A stretch of 64,000 nt of DNA from CG1-02-35-72 sp045046885 (GCA_045046885.1 JASFYX010000002.1:62001-126000), one strand, 5' to 3'. Positions 52,089 through 61,194 are shown, counted from the first letter of the stretch. Notes: generated by a model from the letters alone, not told the origin. Numbers and translations: made by a program.

Positions 52089-54554
52089 ATGCGTAAAAAT
52101 CAGGAACTTGAATTAGCTTGGAGTTTCGTCGAAAAAACAGATAGAAATATCTTTTTGACAGGAAATGCAGGTACAGGCAAAACCACTTTTCTGCATAAAA
52201 TAAAACGCGAATCGTTAAAACGACTGGTTGTTGTGGCTCCCACAGGAGTTGCGGCCATAAATGCAAAAGGCGTTACAATACATTCCTTTTTTCAGATGCC
52301 TTTTGGGCCTATTGTTCCCGGAGTTGAACAAAATAATTCAAATAGCTTTAAACATAAATTCAGTAAAATTAAAATTGATATAATCAGGTCATTAGATTTA
52401 TTGATTATTGACGAAATTAGCATGGTTCGTTCTGATTTGTTAGACGGAATAGACCAAGTATTAAGACGTTATAAAAATAGAAACAAGGTATTTGGAGGGG
52501 TACAAGTATTAATGATTGGCGATTTGCAACAACTCTCGCCCGTTGTAAAACCCAACGAATGGGAATTACTTAGACGTCATTACGATACGCCCTATTTTTT
52601 TAGTAGTAATACTTTCCAAAAATCGCAAGCCATTAGTATTGAACTCAAGCATATTTACAGACAAGATAATGAAGAATTTATTGCAATTCTAAATGAAGTT
52701 AGAAATAATAATCTAAGCCTTAAATCTGCAACTGTTTTAAATAATCGGTTTCAACCAGATTTTGTGCCAGATAAAAATGAGGGTTATATTACGCTCACAA
52801 CACATAACAACAGAGCAGATACTATCAATGAATTGGAATTGAATAAACTAAAATCAAAAAGTCAATGTTATACAGCCGAAACTAAGGGTAAGTTTAATGA
52901 GCATGCCTATCCTACAAGTGAAAATTTAAAATTAAAAGTTGGGGCACAAGTCATGTTCATTAAAAACGACAGTAGTCTTGAAAAAAGATATTTTAACGGA
53001 AAAATAGGAACAATCACATCTTTAGATAACGATTTTGTAACTGTCAAGTGCCCTGATGATGAAAATGAAATAGAAGCTACTGCTGAAAAATGGGAGAATG
53101 TAAGTTATAGCATCAATCAGGAAACAAAAGAAATATCGGAAGATATTGTAGGCTCTTTTTCGCAAATCCCATTGCGATTGGCTTGGGCTATTACAATTCA
53201 TAAAAGTCAAGGATTAACTTTTGAAAAAGCCATAATTGATGCCGAAGCGTCATTCGCTCACGGACAAACCTATGTAGCATTGAGTAGATGTAAATCTCTA
53301 GAAGGCATCATTTTAAAAACAAAAATTAAAAAAAGTAGCATTATTAATGATAACCGAGTTGCTACATTTACCAGAAACGTAGAAGATAACTTGCCAAACG
53401 AAACAGATTTAAATGATTCGCAAAAAATATATCAATTAAATTTATTGGAAGAATTGTTTAACTATTTTGATTTTATATATCCGTTAAAACGGATTATGGA
53501 TATCTATTACAATAATAGAACTAGTTTAGAAGGAAATATTATTGAAATAATCCCTACTATCAAAGATAACATAACACGCTTACTTAAGATTAGTACGACC
53601 TTTAAAAATCAAATAAATGAGCTTAGCGCTTCTGTAAATAGCTTAGAAAATGATAAAAAGTTACAAGAAAGAATCCATAAAGCAATTGCTTATTTCACTG
53701 AATTTACCAATGAGAAAATAAATCTACTTTTTAAAACGATAAATTTTACAACAGACAACAAACAAATAAAAAAAGATTTAAACAAACAGTTAGATAAAAT
53801 TGAAGATTTAATATTCTTTAAAACCTATTGTTTAAATGGCTTATCCGAAAAATTCTCAGTTACAAAATATTTAGATTTACGCGCAAAAGCAATTTTAGAG
53901 AAATCGGAATCTTCAATAAAAAAATCAAAGAAAAAAAGAGCAGAAATCACTTCGACGAATCATCCAAAATTATTTGAAGAATTAAGAGAATTACGACATA
54001 TTATTGCACATTCCGAGAATCTCAGTCATTTTCAAATATTTACGCAAAAATCTTTATACGAAATGTGTGCCTATTTACCAACCACACCAAATCAATTAAG
54101 GACTATTAATGGAATGGGGAAAATACGCGTAGAAAAATATAGTGAAGAAATTTTAGAAATTATTTTAGAATATATTGATGAAAATAATATTGAATCAAGC
54201 TTTGATAGTGAGGATTTTACTTTGGATAAAACCCTCACTAAACCTAAAAAACAAAAAAAAGGAGAAACACAGAAAATTTCTTACAACTTGTTTAAAAGCG
54301 GCATGTCTGTTAAAGAAATTGCCAAAAAAAGAGGTTTTGTTACTGGGACTATTCAAGGACATCTAACTCAATATATTTTATCAGGTGAATTGAATATTGA
54401 AGATTTAATGTCAAAAGATAAATATTTAGAACTTAAAAAAATTATGAAAACTGTAGATTTTGAAGGACTTTCTGATCTTAAAAATAAAATTGACAATAAA
54501 TTTACCTATACTGAAATGCGAATGGTAAATATGGAATTAAGTAAAGAATCTTAA
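52089..54554 (+). CDS. Pif1/RecD-type helicase with C-terminal HRDC and HTH domains
   Basis: 821 residues from the ATG at 52089. Walker A GNAGTGKTTF (about 25-34), LLIIDEISMV, GDLQQLSPVV, and the C-terminal motor AITIHKSQGLTFEKAIIDAE...YVALSRC are superfamily 1B motifs. From about 610 an HRDC-like part (LFEELRELRHIIAHSE...LRTINGMGKIRVEKY) and then a HTH_40-like part (SYNLFKSGMSVKEIAKKRGF) follow. This is a common Bacteroidota helicase of unknown exact role, likely in DNA repair or replication. It lies between two REP copies. Confidence 0.87.
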   Translation: MRKNQELELAWSFVEKTDRNIFLTGNAGTGKTTFLHKIKRESLKRLVVVAPTGVAAINAKGVTIHSFFQMPFGPIVPGVEQNNSNSFKHKFSKIKIDIIRSLDLLIIDEISMVRSDLLDGIDQVLRRYKNRNKVFGGVQVLMIGDLQQLSPVVKPNEWELLRRHYDTPYFFSSNTFQKSQAISIELKHIYRQDNEEFIAILNEVRNNNLSLKSATVLNNRFQPDFVPDKNEGYITLTTHNNRADTINELELNKLKSKSQCYTAETKGKFNEHAYPTSENLKLKVGAQVMFIKNDSSLEKRYFNGKIGTITSLDNDFVTVKCPDDENEIEATAEKWENVSYSINQETKEISEDIVGSFSQIPLRLAWAITIHKSQGLTFEKAIIDAEASFAHGQTYVALSRCKSLEGIILKTKIKKSSIINDNRVATFTRNVEDNLPNETDLNDSQKIYQLNLLEELFNYFDFIYPLKRIMDIYYNNRTSLEGNIIEIIPTIKDNITRLLKISTTFKNQINELSASVNSLENDKKLQERIHKAIAYFTEFTNEKINLLFKTINFTTDNKQIKKDLNKQLDKIEDLIFFKTYCLNGLSEKFSVTKYLDLRAKAILEKSESSIKKSKKKRAEITSTNHPKLFEELRELRHIIAHSENLSHFQIFTQKSLYEMCAYLPTTPNQLRTINGMGKIRVEKYSEEILEIILEYIDENNIESSFDSEDFTLDKTLTKPKKQKKGETQKISYNLFKSGMSVKEIAKKRGFVTGTIQGHLTQYILSGELNIEDLMSKDKYLELKKIMKTVDFEGLSDLKNKIDNKFTYTEMRMVNMELSKES

Positions 54555-54562
54555 TTAAACTA

Positions 54563-54595
54563 AGTGATACGATGACTTTGAGTCATCGTATCACT
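54563..54595. repeat. REP palindrome, family A, copy 3
   Basis: Arms AGTGATACGATGACT and AGTCATCGTATCACT, loop TTG, 15 bp ahead of the RAYT ATG. Confidence 0.88.
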
Positions 54596-54610
54596 AGAAA
54601 ATAAAATAAA

Positions 54611-55207
54611 ATGCAACTAGAAAAGGGTTATTTATATCATATCTACAATCAGGGGAATAACAGTAGAAAAATCTTTTTTAAGAGAGATAATTACCTTTTT
54701 TTTATTGAAAAGATTAAAATATACATTAAACCCTTCGCCGATATTATAGCTTGGTGTTTGATGCCTAATCATTTTCATTTGATGGTTTTGGTTAAAGAAG
54801 AAGAAATACCTATTAGTAGCAGTGATACGATGACTTTGAGTCATCGTATCACTAAAAGAACACTTAATAACTCAATTGCCATAATGCTACGCTCTTATAC
54901 ACGAGCAATAAACAAACAAGAAAACTTTAAAGGCTCACTATTTAAAGCACATACAAAAGCAGAATGTATTAATTGTTTTAAAGGAGCTTCACCATCTTTT
55001 ATTAGTAATAAGATGACTCAAAGTCATCTTATTACTGAAAAACAATACCCGCAAGCTTGTTTTAATTATATTCATCAAAATCCGGTTAAAGCAAAACTTT
55101 CTAAAAAAGAAACAGATTGGGAATTTTCTTCTGCAAGAGCTTATGACAATCCTAAAAATGAAAAACTAATCAATAGAGAAGTTGCTTTAAAATATATTGA
55201 TTTTTAA
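54611..55207 (+). CDS. REP-associated tyrosine transposase (RAYT)
   Basis: A 198-residue Y1 transposase-like protein. GYLYHIYNQGNNSRKIFF, WCLMPNHFHLMV (HUH motif, His 54 and His 56) and CFNYIHQNPVKAKL (Tyr near 153) are RAYT signatures. Two 33-bp REP palindromes lie inside the frame and encode SDTMTLSHRIT (71-81) and SNKMTQSHLIT (132-142). Both are in the same reading frame and the gene stays open. Because these segments interrupt the fold between conserved motifs, the protein may be impaired or may tolerate them as loops. Confidence 0.9.
   Translation: MQLEKGYLYHIYNQGNNSRKIFFKRDNYLFFIEKIKIYIKPFADIIAWCLMPNHFHLMVLVKEEEIPISSSDTMTLSHRITKRTLNNSIAIMLRSYTRAINKQENFKGSLFKAHTKAECINCFKGASPSFISNKMTQSHLITEKQYPQACFNYIHQNPVKAKLSKKETDWEFSSARAYDNPKNEKLINREVALKYIDF
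54821..54853. repeat. REP palindrome, family A, copy 4, inside the RAYT gene
   Basis: Same arms as copy 3, loop TTG. 33 bp is 11 codons, so the frame is kept. Confidence 0.88.
55004..55036. repeat. REP palindrome, family A variant, copy 5, inside the RAYT gene
   Basis: Arms AGTAATAAGATGACT and AGTCATCTTATTACT with loop CAA. Paired changes on both arms keep the hairpin perfect. It lies 183 bp (61 codons) after copy 4, in the same frame. Confidence 0.87.
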
Positions 55208-55225
55208 AAATAAATTATAATTAAA

Positions 55226-55258
55226 AGTGATACAATGACTCAGAGTCATCGTATCACT
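55226..55258. repeat. REP palindrome, family A, copy 6
   Basis: Arms AGTGATACAATGACT and AGTCATCGTATCACT with loop CAG and one unpaired position. It lies 19 bp after the RAYT stop. Confidence 0.86.
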
Positions 55259-55271
55259 AAAAACTAAAAAA

Positions 55272-55304
55272 AGTGAATGCTTCACTCAAAGTGAAACCCT
55301 CACT
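55272..55304. repeat. REP-like palindrome, family B, degenerate copy
   Basis: Arms AGTGAATGCTTCACT and AGTGAAACCCTCACT, loop CAA. The inner CTTCACT/AGTGAA part matches the copy at 46131 while the outer part no longer pairs fully. Confidence 0.65.
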
Positions 55305-55330
55305 ATAACTAAAAATAATTACATTTAACG

Positions 55331-57055
55331 ATGCTTAATAAGATTTTCCCTTTTTTAACCTGGTTGCCCTTAGCAAAAGATTATTGGAAAGATGATTTAG
55401 TTGCTGGTATTACGGGTACTATAATTGTAATTCCGCAAGCAGTGGCTTTTGCTATGATTGCTGGTATGCCGCCTATTTATGGTTTTTATACAGCCATGTT
55501 AACGCCTATTATTGCAGCATTGTTTGGCTCTTCTTATCATTTGGTATCGGGACCAACAACCACAAGTTCAATAGTTTTATATTCAATTATCAGTAAGTTT
55601 ATCCATCCCGAAACCGATATTGAAGCCTTTGTTTCGTTGGCTATTTTATTGTCGTTTATGGCAGGTGTTATTAAATTGATTATGGGTTTAGCACGTATGG
55701 GAAAATTAGTCAATTTTGTATCCAATTCGGTTATTATAGGATTTTCTGCCGGAGCCGGAACTTTGATTGCCTTTAAACAATTAAAACATATTTTCGGATT
55801 AAAAGTCCCTCAAGGAAGTTCTTTTTTCCACATTATAGAATACATTACAACTCACCTTTCAAACACAAATTGGTATGATTTTGGGGTGGCCATGGGCACT
55901 TTAGCTGTAGCACTAATCATAAAAAGAATTAAGAAAATAACACGCCTTTATATGCTAGTTGCTATGATTTTTGGGAGCTTGTTAGCCCTGTGGTTTGGTG
56001 ATGCACATATTATTGAAACTGTAGGAAAAATTCCATCAAATCTACCGCCGTTTAGAATGCCCGATTTTAATTATGCCAATATGAGGTTGTTAAATTCAGG
56101 GGCTTTTATTTTGGCTACTTTGGGTTTGGTAGAAGCAGCCGCTATATCAAGATCAATAGCTTTACATACCCATCAAAAGCTCAATACAAATCAGGAATTT
56201 GTGTCGCAGGGCATTTCTAATGTTGTATCGAGTTTCTTTAGTTGCTATACCAGTTCAAGTTCGTTTACAAGGTCGAGTATTAATTTCCAATCGGGGGCTA
56301 AAACACCTATGTCTGCTATAATTTCGGGAACAGGATTGATGATAGTTGTTTTAATTTTTGCCAAATACGCTGCCTTTTTACCCAAAGCGGCTATGGGCGG
56401 TATTATTTTGTTAGTCGGTTATAATTTAGTTGATTTCAAGCATATTAAAGAAATCATTAAATCGAGTAAACGCGAATTAATTGTATTTAGCACCACTTTT
56501 TTAGGAACTTTATTTTTAGATTTTCAACAAGCTTTAATACTCGGAATATTATTATCGATATTCTTTTATTTAGAAAAAACGTCAAAACCAAATATTGCTG
56601 AACTAGGCTTGGATAGCAATGATAGGTTTGTAAACATTATAAGAGAAAATGATGCGGGCGAATGCCCACAATTAAAAATTATAAGAATAGACGGCTCTAT
56701 TTATTTTGGTGCAATAGAATCGGTTTCAAAATATTTCTCGGATTTTGATGAAAAAGAAAATATAAAACATCTTTTAATTGTGGCTGATGGGATTAATTTT
56801 ATTGATTTAGCCGGCGCCGAATGGTTGACTAACGAAGTTGAAAATTGGCGTACAAAAGGGGGTGATATTTATTTTTCGGGAATGAAACTCATTGGCCAAG
56901 ACGTGCTTAAAAAGGGAGGCTTTTACGACAAAATAGGTGCTGATAATTTTTTTAGTGATAAAAACAAAGCTATTGAAAGTATTTATAAAAAGTTTGATTC
57001 AGATATTTGCAGTTCTTGCCCAGCAAAAATATTTTCTGAGTGCAAAAATTCTTAA
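55331..57055 (+). CDS. SulP family anion transporter with STAS domain (first of two)
   Basis: A 574-residue protein with about 11-12 membrane helices. DDLVAGITGTIIVIPQAVAFAMIAGMPPIYGFYTAMLTP and SSSSFTRSSINFQSGAKTPMSAI are SulP signatures. A C-terminal STAS domain follows from about residue 430 (IRIDGSIYFGAIESV, GINFIDLAGAEWL). The tail CSSCPAKIFSEC has three Cys. The family moves sulfate and other anions. Among sulfur-oxidation genes, sulfate or sulfite export or oxyanion uptake are all possible. Confidence 0.9.
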   Translation: MLNKIFPFLTWLPLAKDYWKDDLVAGITGTIIVIPQAVAFAMIAGMPPIYGFYTAMLTPIIAALFGSSYHLVSGPTTTSSIVLYSIISKFIHPETDIEAFVSLAILLSFMAGVIKLIMGLARMGKLVNFVSNSVIIGFSAGAGTLIAFKQLKHIFGLKVPQGSSFFHIIEYITTHLSNTNWYDFGVAMGTLAVALIIKRIKKITRLYMLVAMIFGSLLALWFGDAHIIETVGKIPSNLPPFRMPDFNYANMRLLNSGAFILATLGLVEAAAISRSIALHTHQKLNTNQEFVSQGISNVVSSFFSCYTSSSSFTRSSINFQSGAKTPMSAIISGTGLMIVVLIFAKYAAFLPKAAMGGIILLVGYNLVDFKHIKEIIKSSKRELIVFSTTFLGTLFLDFQQALILGILLSIFFYLEKTSKPNIAELGLDSNDRFVNIIRENDAGECPQLKIIRIDGSIYFGAIESVSKYFSDFDEKENIKHLLIVADGINFIDLAGAEWLTNEVENWRTKGGDIYFSGMKLIGQDVLKKGGFYDKIGADNFFSDKNKAIESIYKKFDSDICSSCPAKIFSECKNS

Positions 57056-57056
57056 C

Positions 57057-57099
57057 GTGATTATCATCACATAAGTAGGTGCTTTTATCAGTAATTTTG
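57057..57099 (+). promoter_or_regulatory. Crp/Fnr-type box plus -7 element upstream of the second sulP
   Basis: GTGAT-tatc-ATCAC at 57057-57070 (centre 57063.5) and TAATTTTG at 57092-57099, a perfect TAnnTTTG. The centre is 35.5 bp from the final G. Confidence 0.78.
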
Positions 57100-57142
57100 C
57101 CTAGAATTTGACATATTTGTTAGATGTCATAATAATAAATAA

Positions 57143-58864
57143 ATGAAATTATCTGCCATTTTTCCTTTTTTAAATTGGTTACCCAACTATAAAAAAAGTT
57201 GGTTAAAAGGAGATATTACCGGAGGTTTAACCGTTGGTATTATGCTTATTCCGCAAGGTATTGCTTACGCTATGATTGCCGGATTGCCACCTATTTACGG
57301 CTTATATACCGCAATGATACCACAATTTGTTTATGCTTTTTTTGGCACCTCACGTCAATTGGCCGTTGGGCCGGTGGCTATGGATAGTTTAATTGTAGCT
57401 TCGGGTGTTGGTGCTATAGCAATAGTTGGATCGGAGCATTTTATTGCTTTAGCTATTTTACTAGCTCTTTTAATGGGTATTATGCAGCTAGCATTTGGGA
57501 TTTTCAGATTGGGGTTTTTAGTTAATTTTTTATCAAAACCCGTTATCAGCGGTTTTACATCGGCGGCAGCATTAATTATCGGATTAAATCAATTAAAGCA
57601 TTTATTAGGGGTTGATATACATCGAAATAATCAATTACAATATTTATTAATTGATGCTGTAAATCACCTAAAATTAATCAATTGGCCTACTTTTACAATT
57701 GGTATTTTATCAATATTAATATTGGTGTTTTTAAAACATTATTTTAAGAAAATTCCGGCAGCGTTAGTTGTTGTAATTCTTGGTGTTTTAGTTGTACAAA
57801 TCTTTAACCTGAATCAATACGGGGTTAAAATAGTTGGCAACATCCCCAAAGGCTTACCACATTTTAAAATTCAATCTTTTGATTTTGAAACCATCCAAAA
57901 ATTAGCACCCATTGCTTTAACATTGGCTTTAATTGCTTTTATGGAGGCTATTTCTGTAGCCAAAGCCATTGAAGCCAAACATAATAATTATAAGGCCAAC
58001 GCCAATAAAGAACTTATTGCCTTGGGTTTAGGAAATATTGTAGGCTCATTATTTCAAAGTTACCCATCAACAGGCGGCTTTTCAAGAACGGCTGTTAACA
58101 ATCAGAGTGGCTCAAACACGCCGCTTGCTGCCATTATTTCGGCATTGGTTGTGGCGTTAACTTTACTGTTTTTAACACCTTATTTTTATTACTTACCCAA
58201 AGCGGTTTTAGCGGCCATAATTATGGTTGCTGTATTTGGTTTATTAGATTTTAAAATTCCAGCGCAACTGTGGAAATACACCAAAAGAGATTTGGCTATT
58301 TTAAATATCACCTTAATAATTACGGCCACAGTAGGTATTAAAGAAGGTATTATTGCAGGCGTCCTTTTATCGTTAGGGATGCTCATTTATAAATCTACAA
58401 AACCCCATGTGGCTATTTTGGGTAAAGTTCCAAATACTTATCTGTACAGAAATATCAAAAGATTTAAAGATGTCGCAGTTTTTAAAGATATTTTAATTAT
58501 TCGATTTGATGCGCAACTTCACTTTGCCAATACAACTTTTTTTAAAGACACACTTTTTAGTGAATCCACAAAAAAGGGACCTGATTTAAAAGTCATAATA
58601 ATTGATGGCGAAAGTCTCAATAATTTAGACAGTAGTGGTGTTTATGCTTTACAAGAAGTTCTTAAACATTTTAAATCAAAAGAAATAGACTTTTACTTTA
58701 CAGGTTTAAAAGGCCCGGTGAGAGATACTATTTCTAAATCGGGCATCATTTCTGAGATAGGTAAACAACATTGCTTTATGAGTATACAAGAAGCTATAGA
58801 TTATTACCAAAAAAATACAATTAACACTTATAAAAAGGATTTTACAGCTCAGAGCAATAAATAA
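57143..58864 (+). CDS. SulP family anion transporter with STAS domain (second of two)
   Basis: A 573-residue protein. GDITGGLTVGIMLIPQGIAYAMIAGLPPIYGLYTAMIPQF and YPSTGGFSRTAVNNQSGSNTPLAAI are SulP signatures. The STAS domain has IDGESLNNLDSSGVYALQEVL. It lacks the Cys tail of the first SulP and is clearly diverged from it, so this is not a recent duplication. Its promoter carries the GTGAT-N4-ATCAC box, linking it to the sulfide-oxidation genes that follow. Confidence 0.92.
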   Translation: MKLSAIFPFLNWLPNYKKSWLKGDITGGLTVGIMLIPQGIAYAMIAGLPPIYGLYTAMIPQFVYAFFGTSRQLAVGPVAMDSLIVASGVGAIAIVGSEHFIALAILLALLMGIMQLAFGIFRLGFLVNFLSKPVISGFTSAAALIIGLNQLKHLLGVDIHRNNQLQYLLIDAVNHLKLINWPTFTIGILSILILVFLKHYFKKIPAALVVVILGVLVVQIFNLNQYGVKIVGNIPKGLPHFKIQSFDFETIQKLAPIALTLALIAFMEAISVAKAIEAKHNNYKANANKELIALGLGNIVGSLFQSYPSTGGFSRTAVNNQSGSNTPLAAIISALVVALTLLFLTPYFYYLPKAVLAAIIMVAVFGLLDFKIPAQLWKYTKRDLAILNITLIITATVGIKEGIIAGVLLSLGMLIYKSTKPHVAILGKVPNTYLYRNIKRFKDVAVFKDILIIRFDAQLHFANTTFFKDTLFSESTKKGPDLKVIIIDGESLNNLDSSGVYALQEVLKHFKSKEIDFYFTGLKGPVRDTISKSGIISEIGKQHCFMSIQEAIDYYQKNTINTYKKDFTAQSNK

Positions 58865-58868
58865 CAAT

Positions 58869-58911
58869 GTAATTTAAATCACATAAAGTGGTAAAGAGAT
58901 TATTAATTTAG
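58869..58911 (+). promoter_or_regulatory. Crp/Fnr-type box plus -7 element upstream of the cstB-like gene
   Basis: GTAAT-ttta-ATCAC at 58869-58882 (one mismatch, centre 58875.5) and TAATTTAG at 58904-58911 (one mismatch). The centre is 35.5 bp from the final G. Confidence 0.68.
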
Positions 58912-58945
58912 ACCCCACAATTAAAAATTTAAAAAACACAAACCA

Positions 58946-60364
58946 ATGAAAGTAGAACAATTATTTACCGGATGTTTAGCAGAAATGGCTTACTATATTT
59001 GTAGTAATGGCGAGGCTGCCATAATTGACCCTCTACGCGAAACTGAGCCTTATATTAGAATGGCTGAAGCCGACGATGCAAAAATTAAATATATTTTTCT
59101 TACACATTTTCACGCCGATTTTGTTTCTGGTCAATACGATTTAGCACTAAAAACGGGCGCTACAATTGTTTTTGGTCCTAACGCTACTGCCGAATATGAA
59201 ATTCACAATGGTACTGATGGCGAGCTGTTTAAAATAGGTGATATTAATTTAAAATTACTGCACACACCTGGTCATACAATGGAATCGTCTTCTTATCTTT
59301 TAATAGACAAAGATGGTTTTACACCTTATGTATTTACAGGAGATTGCCTGTTTATAGGCGATGTAGGACGGCCTGATTTAGCTGTAAAATCTGATTTAAC
59401 CCAAGCAGACTTAGCCGGTCATTTATTCGATTCTTTGCGTACAAAAATAATGACTTTACCAGATGATATTATAGTGTATCCAAACCACGGTGCCGGTTCG
59501 GCTTGTGGTAAAAATATGAGTTCAGAAACTTATGACACTTTAGGTCATCAAAAAGAAACCAATTATGCACTTCGCGCAGATATGACCAAAGAAGAATTTA
59601 TTACAGAAGTGACTACTGGTCTTAAACAACCACCGCAATATTTCCCAAATAATGTGCGGATGAATAAATCTATAAACACAAGTATCGATATCATTTTACA
59701 CAAAGGCTCTACGCCTTTAGATGCCCCAACTTTTAAAGAATTGAGCGAGCAAAAAGATGTAATGGTTATAGATACCCGTAGCAAAGAGGCTTATACTGAA
59801 GAAGGTACGGTTCCTGGCGCTTGGTATATTGGCGTAGATGGTAATTTTGCCCCTTGGGTTGGGACACTTGTGAAAGACATCAATCAGAAAATTATTTTTA
59901 TTGCAGATGACGAACTCCGTGTAAACGAAGTAGTAACGCGTTTTTCTCGTGTTGGTTATGATAACACTATGGGCTATCTCGCGGGTGGCATTATTGCTTG
60001 GCGCGAAGCGGGTTTTGATGTAGATAAAATAGGCTCTGAAACAGCTTTAGGCTTCTCTAAAAAACTTGAAAATGGAGACATAGAAAATGCTCTAGACGTA
60101 CGTCGTGAATCTGAATACCTTTCTGAGCATGTAGTTGGTGTAGAATGCTTTCCTCTAGAATTTATAAGTCAAAATTTTGCAGAAATAGATGCTAATAAAG
60201 AATACCACCTACATTGTGCTAGCGGCTATCGCTCTTTAATTGCGGCTTCTATATTTCAAGCAAATGGTGTTAAAAATGTAACCGACGTTCGTGGTGGTTT
60301 TAACGATTTAAAAGAAACAGGGTTAAAATTTACAGATTATGTCTGCCCAACAACATTATTATAA
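58946..60364 (+). CDS. CstB-like persulfide dioxygenase with pseudo-rhodanese and rhodanese domains
   Basis: A 472-residue protein. Residues 1-240 are an MBL-fold persulfide dioxygenase: LTHFHADFVSG (His 54, His 56, Asp 58), HTPGHTMES and FTGDCLFIGDVGRPDL. A first rhodanese-like domain (about 260-365, VMVIDTRSKEAY) has no loop Cys. The second (about 375-472) has HCASGYRS with Cys near 424. This order, with a dead middle domain, is that of staphylococcal CstB. It oxidises low-molecular-weight persulfides to sulfite and with the rhodanese can form thiosulfate. It works with SQR encoded downstream. Confidence 0.9.
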   Translation: MKVEQLFTGCLAEMAYYICSNGEAAIIDPLRETEPYIRMAEADDAKIKYIFLTHFHADFVSGQYDLALKTGATIVFGPNATAEYEIHNGTDGELFKIGDINLKLLHTPGHTMESSSYLLIDKDGFTPYVFTGDCLFIGDVGRPDLAVKSDLTQADLAGHLFDSLRTKIMTLPDDIIVYPNHGAGSACGKNMSSETYDTLGHQKETNYALRADMTKEEFITEVTTGLKQPPQYFPNNVRMNKSINTSIDIILHKGSTPLDAPTFKELSEQKDVMVIDTRSKEAYTEEGTVPGAWYIGVDGNFAPWVGTLVKDINQKIIFIADDELRVNEVVTRFSRVGYDNTMGYLAGGIIAWREAGFDVDKIGSETALGFSKKLENGDIENALDVRRESEYLSEHVVGVECFPLEFISQNFAEIDANKEYHLHCASGYRSLIAASIFQANGVKNVTDVRGGFNDLKETGLKFTDYVCPTTLL

Positions 60365-60381
60365 TTAATAATTAGGTTTTT

Positions 60382-60425
60382 AATGCCCTTAAAATATTTT
60401 TACTAATTTTAAGGGCATTATTTTT
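60382..60425 (+). terminator. intrinsic terminator after the cstB-like gene
   Basis: Perfect 14-bp stem AATGCCCTTAAAAT/ATTTTAAGGGCATT followed by an AT run with five T. Confidence 0.85.
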
Positions 60426-60451
60426 GCGATCAGTTGACAAAACATTTTGAT

Positions 60452-60850
60452 ATGAAAATTTTAAAAATACTATTTATTACTTTTTTATGCATCGGCTTAA
60501 GCCAAAATATTATAGCTCAAAGTACAGGTAAGGGTGTTATAAAAAATATTGAACCAAAAGAACTGAGCGCTACTTTAAACAATAATATTCAATTAGTTGA
60601 CGTTAGGACACCAAACGAATTTAAATCTGGACATATAAAAGGGTCAGTTAATATGAATTATTACGACCAAGATTTTAGCACACAAATCGGCAAACTAGAT
60701 AAATCTAAACCTATTTATGTGTATTGTAGAAGTGGCGTAAGAAGTAAATATTCTAGCGAAATTCTTAAAAAATTAGGCTTTAAAAAAATTTATAATTTAA
60801 AAGGAGGTATCTTAAATTGGAACACCAATAAACTTCCTTTAAAAAAGTAA
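60452..60850 (+). CDS. periplasmic single-domain rhodanese
   Basis: 132 residues from the ATG at 60452, with a Sec signal (ILFITFLCIGLSQNIIAQ). The rhodanese domain has LVDVRTPNEFKSGHIKGSVNMNY and YCRSGVRSKYSSEIL, with the catalytic Cys 92 intact. It would act in the periplasm on thiosulfate or persulfides. An upstream TTG would give six extra residues before the signal and is less likely. Confidence 0.9.
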   Translation: MKILKILFITFLCIGLSQNIIAQSTGKGVIKNIEPKELSATLNNNIQLVDVRTPNEFKSGHIKGSVNMNYYDQDFSTQIGKLDKSKPIYVYCRSGVRSKYSSEILKKLGFKKIYNLKGGILNWNTNKLPLKK

Positions 60851-60876
60851 ACTATTAACACTTAAATAATTTTATT

Positions 60877-61080
60877 ATGAAAAAAAATGTAGGAACTATC
60901 GACAAAGTCATTCGTTTAATAATTGCTGTTGTAGCTGTTTATTTTGCCTATAAAGCAGGGCCTGAAGCTGCAACAACAGGTTATATTCTCTATGCCGTTG
61001 GCGCCATTATGCTATTTACAATTTTAACAAGTTCTTGTCCGCTTTATTCTATAGTAGGCAAGAGTACTACAAAAAAATAA
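60877..61080 (+). CDS. DUF2892 (YgaP-like) membrane protein
   Basis: A 67-residue protein. NVGTIDKVIRLIIAVVAVYFAYK and GAIMLFTILTSSCPLYSIVGKST match the two-helix domain that is fused to rhodanese in YgaP. Here it is separate, 26 bp after the periplasmic rhodanese, so the two gene products may work as a split YgaP. The conserved Cys in TSSCPLY is present. Confidence 0.88.
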   Translation: MKKNVGTIDKVIRLIIAVVAVYFAYKAGPEAATTGYILYAVGAIMLFTILTSSCPLYSIVGKSTTKK

Positions 61081-61137
61081 TCCCTCGACTAGATACTTTT
61101 AATTGTATTTAGTCTAAATTACCCACTATTATTATTA

Positions 61138-61178
61138 AAAATCCTAATGATTTCTCTGAATGATTTAGGATTTTTTTT
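61138..61178 (+). terminator. intrinsic terminator after the DUF2892 gene
   Basis: AAAATCCTAA (61138-61147) pairs with TTAGGATTTT (61165-61174) and an eight-T run follows. Confidence 0.82.
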
Positions 61179-61194
61179 GTTTAAAATTTTTATT

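Noticed and set aside
54563..54595. REP arms begin with GTGAT and end with ATCAC and could be taken as more Crp/Fnr boxes
   Set aside because: The half-sites are 21 bp apart instead of 4, with no -7 element at the fixed spacing. They belong to the REP hairpins.
54632..54844. Minus-strand open frame overlapping the RAYT gene, starting in a REP
   Set aside because: It is a shadow of the transposase frame with no recognisable domain.
58946..60364. Phe instead of His at the end of the HxHxDH metal motif (THFHADF) of the persulfide dioxygenase
   Set aside because: CstB-class dioxygenases commonly have HxHxDF, and the single iron uses the first His, a later His and an Asp, so this is normal for the family.
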